A stretch of DNA of 64,000 nt, from NCBI RefSeq assembly GCF_040361195.1, contig NZ_APNE01000003.1; one strand, 5' to 3'. The notes under the pieces are model-generated. The model was not told the DNA's origin, ran no database searches, and worked only from the letters and a program-made list of their open reading frames with translations. Of the stretch, positions 26,682 to 33,963 are shown piece by piece. A program made the position numbers and the translations under genes. The stretch is from Salinisphaera hydrothermalis (lineage in GTDB: Bacteria > Pseudomonadota > Gammaproteobacteria > Nevskiales > Salinisphaeraceae). Each line of letters opens with the position of its first letter. The first letter of the stretch is position 1.

Positions 26682-27614
26682 ATGGCCAAGACGAAACCCG
26701 TCATCATTACCTGTGCCATCACCGGCGCCATCCATACGCCGTCGATGTCGCCGTATCTGCCGGTCACGCCGGACGAAATCCGCGATGCCGCACTCGGCGC
26801 GGCCGAGGCCGGGGCGGCGATCGTGCATCTGCACGCCCGCGACCCGGAGACCGGCAAGCCGAGCCAGGAGACGGCGCTGTTCGATCAGTTCCTGCCGGAC
26901 ATCAAGGCCAAAAGCGACGTGGTGATCAACCTCACCACCGGCGGCGCGCCGACCATGCCGGTCGAGGAGCGCATGGGCCCGGCGCATCACTTCGCGCCCG
27001 AGCTGGCCTCGCTGAACATGGGGTCGATGAACTTCGGGCTCTACGAAATGCTGGGTCGTTTCAAAGAGTTCGAGCACGACTGGGAGTATCCGTATCTGGC
27101 CGAGAGCGACGACCGGATATTCAAGAACACCTTCCGCGACATCGCTCACATCCTGGACGCCTGCGGCTCGAATGACACCCGCTTCGAGCTCGAGTGCTAC
27201 GACATCAATCATCTGTATACGGCCGCTCATTTCCTCGAGCGCGGTCTGCTCAAGGCGCCGTTGTTCATCCAGTCGGTGTTCGGGCTGCGCGGTGGTATCG
27301 CCGGGCATCCCGAGGATTTCATGCACATGAAGCGCACCGCCGATCGCCTGTTCGGCGGCGACTATCACTGGTCGGTACTGGGTGCCGGGCGCAACCAGAT
27401 GAATCTAGGCGCAATGTCGGTCGCGATGGGCTCGAACGTACGCGTCGGGCTGGAAGATTCGCTCTGGGACGGTCCGGGCAAGTTGGCGGCGTCCAACGCC
27501 GATCAGGTCCAGCGCATTCGCAGCATCGTCGAAGCACTCGGCCTGCGTGTGGCCACGCCCGATGAGGCCCGCGACATGCTGCGCCTGAAGGGCGGCGACC
27601 AGGTCAATTTCTAG
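26682..27614 (+). CDS. BKACE (DUF849) beta-keto acid cleavage enzyme
   Basis: The 310-residue TIM-barrel zinc enzyme has the metal-binding HLHARD motif (H49, H51), and the late VGLEDSLW segment typical of the family. BKACE enzymes condense a beta-keto acid with acetyl-CoA and split it into acetoacetate and a new acyl-CoA. In this operon the 3-keto acid would come from the preceding dehydrogenase, acetoacetate would pass to the CoA-transferase encoded next, and the acyl-CoA would be a hydroxyacyl-CoA such as glyceryl-CoA if the substrate is 2-deoxy-3-ketoribonate. A GAGGGAG site precedes ATG 26682. Confidence 0.92.
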   Translation: MAKTKPVIITCAITGAIHTPSMSPYLPVTPDEIRDAALGAAEAGAAIVHLHARDPETGKPSQETALFDQFLPDIKAKSDVVINLTTGGAPTMPVEERMGPAHHFAPELASLNMGSMNFGLYEMLGRFKEFEHDWEYPYLAESDDRIFKNTFRDIAHILDACGSNDTRFELECYDINHLYTAAHFLERGLLKAPLFIQSVFGLRGGIAGHPEDFMHMKRTADRLFGGDYHWSVLGAGRNQMNLGAMSVAMGSNVRVGLEDSLWDGPGKLAASNADQVQRIRSIVEALGLRVATPDEARDMLRLKGGDQVNF

Positions 27615-27647
27615 ATCCGAACCAGACAAAAAGACATCGGAGGAGCC

Positions 27648-28349
27648 ATGAACAAGGAATACGCCTCGGCGGCGGCCGCGCTCGACGGGCTGATCGCCGA
27701 CGGCATGACGTTGGCGGTCGGCGGATTCGGGCTATGCGGCATTCCCGAAGCCCTGATCGCCGCCCTGCGCGATACCGGCAAGCGCGATCTGACGGTCGCC
27801 AGTAACAATGCCGGCGTGGACGGGTTCGGTCTCGGTCTGCTGCTCGAATCGCGCCAGATCAAGAAAATGATCTCGTCCTACGTCGGCGAGAACAAGGAAT
27901 TCGAGCGCCAGTATCTGTCCGGCGAACTGGAGCTGGAATTTGCCCCGCAGGGCACGCTGGCCGAACGCCTGCGGGCAGGCGGCGCCGGCATCGCGGCGTT
28001 CTATACCCGCACGGCTTATGGCACGAAGATCGCCGAGGGCAAGGAGACCCGCGAGTTCGACGGCCACCACTATGTGATGGAACGCGGTCTGCCCGTCGAC
28101 GTCGCACTCGTGAAGGCCGAAGTCGCCGACACGGCCGGCAATCTGCGTTTTGCCAAGACCGCCCGCAACTTCAATCCGCTGGCCGCCATGGCTGGACGAG
28201 TCTGCGTGGCCGAGGTCGAACGCATCGTGCCCGCCGGCGAGATCGCGCCTGACGATATCCACCTGCCGGGCATCTACGTCGACCGCATCGTGGTCAACGC
28301 CGCGCCCGAGAAACGCATCGAGAAACGCACCGTGAGGGAGGCCGCCTGA
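27648..28349 (+). CDS. 3-oxoacid CoA-transferase subunit A
   Basis: The 233-residue protein has the family glycine motif VGGFGLCGIPEALI (residues 24-37) and SNNAGVDGFGLGLLL. It forms the acetoacetate:acyl-CoA transferase with subunit B, whose ATG overlaps its TGA by one base. It would charge acetoacetate released by BKACE using succinyl-CoA or, more economically, the hydroxyacyl-CoA also released by BKACE. GGAGGAG lies before ATG 27648. AtoD and ScoA/PcaI types are all related. Confidence 0.92.
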   Translation: MNKEYASAAAALDGLIADGMTLAVGGFGLCGIPEALIAALRDTGKRDLTVASNNAGVDGFGLGLLLESRQIKKMISSYVGENKEFERQYLSGELELEFAPQGTLAERLRAGGAGIAAFYTRTAYGTKIAEGKETREFDGHHYVMERGLPVDVALVKAEVADTAGNLRFAKTARNFNPLAAMAGRVCVAEVERIVPAGEIAPDDIHLPGIYVDRIVVNAAPEKRIEKRTVREAA

Positions 28350-28996
28350 TGCCCTGGACCCGCGAAGACATGGCCGCGCGTGCGGCCGACGAGCTCGAGG
28401 ACGGCTTCTACGTCAACCTCGGCATCGGCCAGCCCACGCTGGTCGCCAATTACATTCCGGAGGGACTCGATGTCTGGCTGCAATCGGAAAACGGTCTACT
28501 CGGCATCGGCCCGTTCCCGACCGAGGACACGATCGACCCCGATCTGATCAATGCCGGCAAGCAGACCGTGACGGCACTGCCCGGCAGCAGTTTCTTCGAT
28601 AACGCCGAATCCTTTGCCATGATCCGCGGCGGGCATATCGATCTGGCCATTCTCGGCGCCATGCAGGTCTCGGCGACCGGCGATCTGGCCAACTGGATGA
28701 TCCCGGGCAAGATGGTCAAGGGCATGGGCGGGGCCATGGATCTGGTCGCCGGCGTCAAACGCGTTGTGGTGCTCATGGCGCATACCGCGAAGGGCGAGCC
28801 CAAGATTCTGCCCGAGTGCACGCTGCCACTGACGGGCGTGGGCGTGGTCGATCGCATCATCACCGACCTCGGCGTTATGGATATCACCGATGACGGCATC
28901 GCCGTAGTCGAAATGGCACCGGGCGTCACTTTCGGCGAAATCCAGGCCGCGACCGGCTGTCCATTGCTCGACCATTGTGAGGCCGCCCATGCCTGA
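28349..28996 (+). CDS. 3-oxoacid CoA-transferase subunit B
   Basis: The 215-residue beta subunit has the catalytic glutamate in the intact motif QSENGLLGIGP (E47), FFDNAESFAMIRGGHIDLAILGA and a C-terminal TGCPL. It is translationally coupled on both sides: one base shared with subunit A and eight bases with the thiolase. This active-site motif contrasts with the glutamate-less class I subunit at 3980-4726, showing that the two systems in this window are not duplicates. Confidence 0.92.
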   Translation: MPWTREDMAARAADELEDGFYVNLGIGQPTLVANYIPEGLDVWLQSENGLLGIGPFPTEDTIDPDLINAGKQTVTALPGSSFFDNAESFAMIRGGHIDLAILGAMQVSATGDLANWMIPGKMVKGMGGAMDLVAGVKRVVVLMAHTAKGEPKILPECTLPLTGVGVVDRIITDLGVMDITDDGIAVVEMAPGVTFGEIQAATGCPLLDHCEAAHA

Positions 28997-30161
28997 TGTC
29001 GCGATCGTGGCCGCCAGACGCACGCCGATCGGCCGTTTCCAGGGCGCATTGGCGCCACTGTCGGCGGTCGATCTCGGGGCGGCGGCGATTCGTGCAGCCT
29101 GTGCCGATCTCGATCCGGCGCGCGTCGACGACGTGTTCATGGGCCACGTGCTGCGCGCCGGCTGCGGCCAGAACACCGCGCGTCAGGCTGCGATGGCGGC
29201 CGGGCTGCCCGAGAGCGTACCGGCCACGGCGATCGACAAGGTCTGTGGTTCGGGGCTGGCGAGCGTGCACGCCGCTGTGCAGGCGATTCGGTCCGGCGAT
29301 GCGACGGCGATCGTTGCGGGCGGCATGGAGAGCATGAGTCAGGCCGCTTATGTGCTGCCCAAGGCCCGCGCCGGTCTGCGCTTGGGGCACACCGAGCTGG
29401 TTGACAGCATGGTCTCGGACGGCCTGTGGGACGCATTCAACGATTATCACATGGGTGTGACGGCCGAAAATCTGGCCCGTCGCTATGCCATCGATCGCAC
29501 AGCCCAGGATGCCTTCGCCGCCGAGTCGCATCGTCGGGCGGCGGCCGCTGTCGGGGCCGGCGCATTCGATGCCGAACTCGCCGCGATCGACGTGCCCCAG
29601 CGCCGGGGCGACTCGGTCGTCGTCGAACGCGACGAGCAACCGCGGGCCGACACCACGACCGAGTCGCTGGCCCGCCTCAAGCCGGCTTTCGATCGCGATG
29701 GCACGGTGACCGCCGGCAATGCCTCCGCGCTCAACGACGGCGCCGCGGCCCTCGTGCTCATGGATGCCGAGGTCGCCCGAATCGAGGGCTATCCGATTCT
29801 CGCGCGCGTGGCCGAGCTGGCCAGTGTCGGCGTCGATCCGGCCTATATGGGCATCGGCCCCGTGCATGCGGTGCGTCGTTGTCTGGATCGGGCCGGTTGG
29901 TCGCTCGCCGATGTCGATCTGATCGAGGCCAACGAAGCCTTCGCTGCCCAGGCGCTCGCGGTCGGCGGCGAGCTGGGCTGGGACCCGAATCGGGTGAACG
30001 TCAACGGCGGTGCGATCGCCCTCGGCCACCCGATCGGGGCGTCCGGTGCGCGCGTGCTGGTGACACTGGTCCACGCCATGGCGGCACAGGATGCGCGGCG
30101 CGGCATCGCCACGTTGTGCATTGGCGGCGGCCAGGGTATTGCGATTGCCGTCGAGCGCTGA
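28989..30161 (+). CDS. Acetyl-CoA C-acetyltransferase (thiolase)
   Basis: The 390-residue thiolase has the acyl-enzyme cysteine in DKVCGSGLASV (C86), the NEAFA motif, GGAIALGHPIGASGAR and the second cysteine in CIGGGQG. It cleaves acetoacetyl-CoA into two acetyl-CoA, completing the BKACE route and regenerating the acetyl-CoA spent by BKACE. ATG 28989 is chosen over GTG 28977 because it opens directly onto the conserved PDVAIVAARRTPIG. It is the last gene before the inverted MITE-like copy. Confidence 0.93.
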   Translation: MPDVAIVAARRTPIGRFQGALAPLSAVDLGAAAIRAACADLDPARVDDVFMGHVLRAGCGQNTARQAAMAAGLPESVPATAIDKVCGSGLASVHAAVQAIRSGDATAIVAGGMESMSQAAYVLPKARAGLRLGHTELVDSMVSDGLWDAFNDYHMGVTAENLARRYAIDRTAQDAFAAESHRRAAAAVGAGAFDAELAAIDVPQRRGDSVVVERDEQPRADTTTESLARLKPAFDRDGTVTAGNASALNDGAAALVLMDAEVARIEGYPILARVAELASVGVDPAYMGIGPVHAVRRCLDRAGWSLADVDLIEANEAFAAQALAVGGELGWDPNRVNVNGGAIALGHPIGASGARVLVTLVHAMAAQDARRGIATLCIGGGQGIAIAVER

Positions 30162-30170
30162 CCCGGGATT

Positions 30171-30480
30171 AGGGCCTGTTGCCGTTTCGTGCGGGCCCGC
30201 GTTGGCGTCCGCAAATCGTGTCCGGCAAGGCGCGAGCTGCCGCGTCGTGGCGTGCCACGACCCAGACTCGCAACGCCGCCGGGCGCCCCTGGTTAATTTT
30301 TTATGGGCGGCCCAACCCTTCGGGACAAGCGCCCTTAAATTAACGACACGACGGCAATCCAGCGTTGTCGCTCTCTTGCATAGGTCCACTACGCCACGTT
30401 CGCTACGCCTCGTCTTGCCGCCCCTAGTTAATTTTCAGGGAGCGCTTGGCGCGGAGTCGCACGAAACGGCAACAGGCCCT
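30171..30480 (-). mobile_element. MITE-like element, copy 2 (310 bp, inverted relative to copy 1)
   Basis: Perfect 21-base terminal inverted repeats begin AGGG-CCTGTTGCCGTTTCGTG. They differ from copy 1 at three positions, but the two ends of each copy agree perfectly. Direct TA dinucleotides flank the GGG...CCC core on both sides, as expected for a TA target duplication. Compared with copy 1 it carries extra sequence containing AAAATTAACTAGGGGC near one end, and the centre of an internal hairpin reads CCCGAAGGG instead of CCCTTCGGG. It lies between convergent thiolase and LysR genes, and its end forms the LysR stop codon. No transposase is encoded. Confidence 0.82.
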
Positions 30481-31390
30481 AGCACCCGGCGGGGCCGCCC
30501 AGCGCCGTGGCCAGCCACCCGGCCACGGTCGTTACGCGGTCGTCGTCTTCGCGGCCGGGCGCGGCATAGAGTGACAGACCGCGCGGCAGCGTGAGCGATT
30601 CGGTCATGGGGCGCACGAGCTGACCATCGGCCAGCAGATGCTCGATACCGCGTTCCCAGCCGAGCCCGATGCCCTGGCCCATGATCGCGGCCTGCAGTAC
30701 CACCGGGTAGCTGTCGAAAACCGTACCGTCGCCCAGCGTCGCGCGGCGTTGTACCGCGTCCAGCCATGCCGGCCAGGTCAGCCAGCCGTCCTGGGGATCA
30801 TCCCGGCAATGCAGAATCCGGTAATGGCACAGGTCGCGGGCGGTCAGGGTGCCGGCCCCGGCCACGCTCGGCGCACACACCGGAAACACGGCGTCGGGTA
30901 CCGAGAACATCGGTTCGATCGTGCCAGCCGGGCGGGTGCTGCATTGCAGCGCCAGGTCGAATGATTCCTCGGCCTGGGTCAACGGCTGGGTCGAGGCGTT
31001 GACGCGCAGCCGAATGTCCGGATGGGCAGCCTGAAACGCCGGCAGCCGTGGGATCAACCAGTACATGGCGACATACATTTCCGCGAGCAGCACGATGTCG
31101 TCGTGATCGCGGCGGGCGCGTAGTCGGTCCGCGCAGGCGGCGATGCCTTCCAGCCCGCCGGTGACCGCCCGGGCAAGTTCGGCTCCCGCTTCGGTGAGGT
31201 GGACCGCGCGATGGCCTCGGGTGAACAGCGCCACGCCGAGATCGTCTTCCAGCGCTCGGATCTGGCGGCTGATTGCGGCCTGGGTCAGATGCAGTTCGGC
31301 GGCGGCGCGCGTGAAACTTTCCAAACGGGCGGCCGCTTCGAACGGCATAAGGCTGGCGAGCGGCGGCAGGCTACGGCGTAGGCGATTCAT
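30479..31390 (-). CDS. LysR family transcriptional regulator
   Basis: The 303-residue regulator resembles the GcvA branch: N-terminal winged helix PPLASLMPFEAAARLESFTRAAAELHLTQAAISRQI (shown here only as landmarks PPLASL and LTQAAISRQI), then a substrate-binding domain. It is divergent from the EamA transporter gene and a 19-bp palindrome plus repeated half-site lies between them, so it probably controls that exporter. Its stop codon is made by the TA/element junction of MITE copy 2, so the C-terminus may have been altered by the insertion. Confidence 0.9.
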   Translation of the reverse strand: MNRLRRSLPPLASLMPFEAAARLESFTRAAAELHLTQAAISRQIRALEDDLGVALFTRGHRAVHLTEAGAELARAVTGGLEGIAACADRLRARRDHDDIVLLAEMYVAMYWLIPRLPAFQAAHPDIRLRVNASTQPLTQAEESFDLALQCSTRPAGTIEPMFSVPDAVFPVCAPSVAGAGTLTARDLCHYRILHCRDDPQDGWLTWPAWLDAVQRRATLGDGTVFDSYPVVLQAAIMGQGIGLGWERGIEHLLADGQLVRPMTESLTLPRGLSLYAAPGREDDDRVTTVAGWLATALGGPAGC

Positions 31391-31417
31391 GCGTACACAT
31401 TACGCCAGATTATGCGA

Positions 31418-31468
31418 ACGCGATGAATCATCGCGTGACGCCGCCCGCCCGCCGGTCGATCATCGCGT
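31418..31468. promoter_or_regulatory. Candidate LysR operator: 19-bp palindrome plus repeated half-site
   Basis: ACGCGATGA-A-TCATCGCGT is a perfect palindrome at 31418-31436. Its right half word ATCATCGCGT recurs at 31459-31468, about three helical turns away. The arrangement of a strong dyad and a secondary half-site between divergent LysR and target genes fits LysR recall and activation sites. Confidence 0.6.
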
Positions 31469-31603
31469 TCGATAAAGACGAGCGATGCCGTCAGCGAGAG
31501 CGTCTGATCTCGGCGCATCGCCATCGGCTGTCGGCCGGGGCGGGCGTCGTGTCAGGCCCATGCTGGCGATGCATCGACCATCCGGAGCGCATGGAGCGAC
31601 GTC

Positions 31604-32623
31604 ATGGATCTGTTCGGATTTCGGATATCGCCGGCCGCGGGCGGATTGGGCTGCATCGTGTTCGCGGCGATCGTACTGGCGCTGGGCGATGGCCTGGTCA
31701 AGATTATTTCGGATCAGGTGAGCGTATGGCAGCTGGTGTTCCTCCGGTCGCTTATCGCCGTACCCATGATCGCGCTGCTGGCCATGTTCGCGCGTTCGTC
31801 CGGCATGCTCCGACTACGCCGTCCCGGCTGGGTGGCATTGCGTAGTGTCTTGCTGGTCGGCATGTGGCTCATGGTGTATCTGGCGCTCACGCGGCTCACC
31901 CTGCCCGTTGTGTCCGCAGGCCTGTACACAGCGCCGGTCCTCATTTCGTTGTTCGTGGCGCTACGCCCGGGCCGGGCTCTGACGCGGATGGAAGGCGTCG
32001 GTGTGGCCCTCGGCTTTGTCGGCGTGCTGGTCTTGCTGCGGCCGGGCGGTTCGGCGTTCTTGCCCATGATGCTGCTACCGGTCGGCGGCGCCGTGTTATA
32101 TGCGCTGGCGGCACTGATTACGGCCTCGCACTGTCGTCCGGAGTCCCCGCTTGCCATGGCGCTGGCCATGCATGTGCTGTTTCTGATCGTCGGCAGCGTG
32201 GGGTTGATCGTGGTGCCGATGTTCTCGGCGACGCCGCTTTCCGATCCGGGGTTGGCGTTCATCGCGACCGGATGGCACGCGATCACGGTGACTTCGGCGG
32301 TTGAGATCGCACCGTTGCTCGCCGGCCTGGCCGTAATCGCCGTGACGGCCAGCATTGCCATGGCACGGGCCTACCAGATGGCACCGGCGCCGCTGGTGGC
32401 GGCTGGCGACTACAGCTATCTCGTGTTCTCCGGGTTCTGGAGCCTTGCGCTATTCGGCCAAGTGCCGGATATGCTGGCGTTGGTCGGCATGGCGCTCATC
32501 GCGCTGGCGGGCGTAGTAGCGACCCGCGGCGACGGCGCGTCGCCACAGTTCGCTTTAAATAACGCCCCCCGCAGCGGCGCCGACCTTGGCCGTATCGCCG
32601 GTCACGAACAGCCGGGGCACTAA
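31604..32623 (+). CDS. EamA/DMT family transporter
   Basis: The 339-residue membrane protein has about ten hydrophobic segments in two repeated halves (first half FRSLIAVPMIALL, LRSVLLVGMWLMVYLAL; second half ARAYQMAPAPLVAAGDYSYLVFSGFW), the hallmark of the drug/metabolite transporter superfamily. These export amino acids, purines or other metabolites. It is divergent from the LysR gene, which likely regulates it. The last ~25 residues are hydrophilic and end inside a hairpin. Confidence 0.9.
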   Translation: MDLFGFRISPAAGGLGCIVFAAIVLALGDGLVKIISDQVSVWQLVFLRSLIAVPMIALLAMFARSSGMLRLRRPGWVALRSVLLVGMWLMVYLALTRLTLPVVSAGLYTAPVLISLFVALRPGRALTRMEGVGVALGFVGVLVLLRPGGSAFLPMMLLPVGGAVLYALAALITASHCRPESPLAMALAMHVLFLIVGSVGLIVVPMFSATPLSDPGLAFIATGWHAITVTSAVEIAPLLAGLAVIAVTASIAMARAYQMAPAPLVAAGDYSYLVFSGFWSLALFGQVPDMLALVGMALIALAGVVATRGDGASPQFALNNAPRSGADLGRIAGHEQPGH

Positions 32624-32633
32624 GCGCCCCGGC
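32611..32633. terminator. Hairpin at the end of the EamA gene
   Basis: Arms GCCGGGGC and GCCCCGGC enclose a seven-base loop that includes the TAA stop. It lies between two converging genes (EamA and CsbD) and may stop transcription from both sides. No strong T tract is present. Confidence 0.5.
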
Positions 32634-32656
32634 CGTCGCCTTAACAGAATCGGCGC

Positions 32657-32839
32657 TTAATCCAGAGCGTCACGAACCTTGTCTTTGGCTTTGCCGAGCT
32701 TGTCCTGGGCCTTGCCCTTGTTCTTCTGGACTTTGCCTTCGGCTTCCTTGTCCTTATCGCCGCTCACTTTGCCGACGGTTTCTTTAACCTTACCCTTGAT
32801 CTTGTCGGCCGTACCTTTCTTGCGATCCTCGTCAATCAT
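32657..32839 (-). CDS. CsbD family stress-response protein
   Basis: The 60-residue, highly charged protein is built from lysine-rich KGK repeats (DKIKGKVKETVGKV, KVQKNKGKAQDKLGKAKDK), as in CsbD/YjbJ proteins, which are abundant under general stress; their molecular role is unknown. GGAGG lies seven bases before ATG 32839. A TTGACA word on the minus strand (32903-32908) is a possible promoter element. Confidence 0.85.
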   Translation of the reverse strand: MIDEDRKKGTADKIKGKVKETVGKVSGDKDKEAEGKVQKNKGKAQDKLGKAKDKVRDALD

Positions 32840-33189
32840 GGGAGAACCCTCCGGTTCTATTGAAGCGTCCGGGGATAGACACTTCGACGCATCGACGGGG
32901 GCTGTCAATGCGATGGCGGCTTCTGAGCCGGCAGGCCGGAATGGCCCGCTAGATGAAGCTAGCGCCGTGCAAACGGGTGCGCTATCGGTAGAAATACCAA
33001 GGCGTCTCTCGCGACGCCACGCCTTGGAGACGGATTTCTGATGCGGCACAGCGCGGCGAAGTCTTGCATGGCTAGGGCGTGGCTGATCCCAGATCCCACG
33101 CTGGGCGCCTGATCACGACCGGCTGGAATGCGTGCCAGTCGCCGGCGCCGCGGCTCGATCGCCGACGCGGCGATCGGCCGTGGTCGTTC
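32840..33189. other. Intergenic region between csbD and the polyol SDR gene
   Basis: No gene is seen in these 350 bp. Apart from the csbD promoter side it contains an inverted repeat at 32997-33027 with perfect nine-base arms (CCAAGGCGT and ACGCCTTGG) and a 13-base loop, which could end the leftward SDR transcript, although it lies about 160 bp beyond the stop. Confidence 0.5.
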
Positions 33190-33924
33190 TCAGCCGGCCT
33201 TGAAGCCGCCGTCCACGTCCAGGCATACGCCGTGCACCATGGCTGCGTCGCTGCTCAGCAAATAGGCGATGGTTGCGGCGACCTCTTCGCTTTCGACGAA
33301 ACGGCCCAGCGGGATACGGGCTTTCATGCCAGCGGCCTTGTCGGGATCGGCCCAGGCTTTTTCGGCCATCGGCGTGAGCGTAACCACCGGGTTGACGCTG
33401 TTGACCCGAATCCCGTGCGGGCCCAGTTCGATCGCCATCACGCGCGTCAGCGCGTCGAGCCCGGCCTTCGACGCGCAATAGGCGGCATGGCCGGGGGTGC
33501 CGACCGTGCTGGCGATGCTGGAGACGTTCACGATTACGCCGGGCGTGCCTTGTTCGATCCAGCCTCGTGCCAGGCGCTGGGCCAGACGTAACGGGGCGAC
33601 GGTGTTGACCTGCAGGGTCTCGTCGACGCGTGCCAGATCGGTATCGACGAACGGTTCGACGTGCACCAAGCCGGCACAGTTGACCAGCAGGTCGCAGGGC
33701 GGTGCGGCGTCCAGAAAGGCCTCGATCGCGCCGCGATCGGACAGATCCACGGGGCAGGGGGTGCAGCCGGTCGCCGCGGCGAGCGCGTCGAGCCGCTCGC
33801 GGTTACGCGCCAGCGCCCAGACTTCGGCGCCTTCTTCGATCAGGCGCGTGACGGTCGCGCTGCCGATACCCTGGCTGGCGCCGGTGACCAGCGCACGACG
33901 GCCGGCGAAACGCAAATGGGACAT
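33190..33924 (-). CDS. SDR, dicarbonyl/L-xylulose reductase-like
   Basis: The 244-residue SDR has GASQGIG (residues 15-21), S135/S136 and Y149-x3-K153. The C-terminal region (VNPVVTLTPMAEKAWADP, RIPLGRF, DVDGGF) closely resembles L-xylulose reductase (DCXR) and related polyol dehydrogenases. In the polyol ABC cluster it would interconvert a sugar alcohol with its ketose. It is co-oriented with the ABC ATPase gene 39 bp away and probably co-transcribed with it. Confidence 0.87.
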   Translation of the reverse strand: MSHLRFAGRRALVTGASQGIGSATVTRLIEEGAEVWALARNRERLDALAAATGCTPCPVDLSDRGAIEAFLDAAPPCDLLVNCAGLVHVEPFVDTDLARVDETLQVNTVAPLRLAQRLARGWIEQGTPGVIVNVSSIASTVGTPGHAAYCASKAGLDALTRVMAIELGPHGIRVNSVNPVVTLTPMAEKAWADPDKAAGMKARIPLGRFVESEEVAATIAYLLSSDAAMVHGVCLDVDGGFKAG

Positions 33925-33963
33925 CTTCGCTCCTCGAACAGGACAAGCGCGGAAAGACCGGCA

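Noticed and set aside
25725..27614. Carnitine degradation (carnitine dehydrogenase plus dehydrocarnitine-cleaving BKACE)
   Set aside because: The two enzyme families match, but the ribose-type ABC transporter, sugar lactonase, LacI regulator and lack of a betaine or thioesterase gene favour a sugar acid. It remains the main alternative.
28926..30389. A 487-codon minus-strand frame running from MITE copy 2 through the thiolase gene
   Set aside because: Its N-terminal part lies in the non-coding repeat and the rest is antisense to thiolase. The short frame shared by both element copies is noted but not called a gene.
19649..30480. The inverted element pair as a composite transposon carrying the sugar-acid operon
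   Set aside because: The elements encode no transposase, the lactonase-lacI part of the same regulon lies outside, and each copy has its own TA-type flanks, which points to separate insertions.
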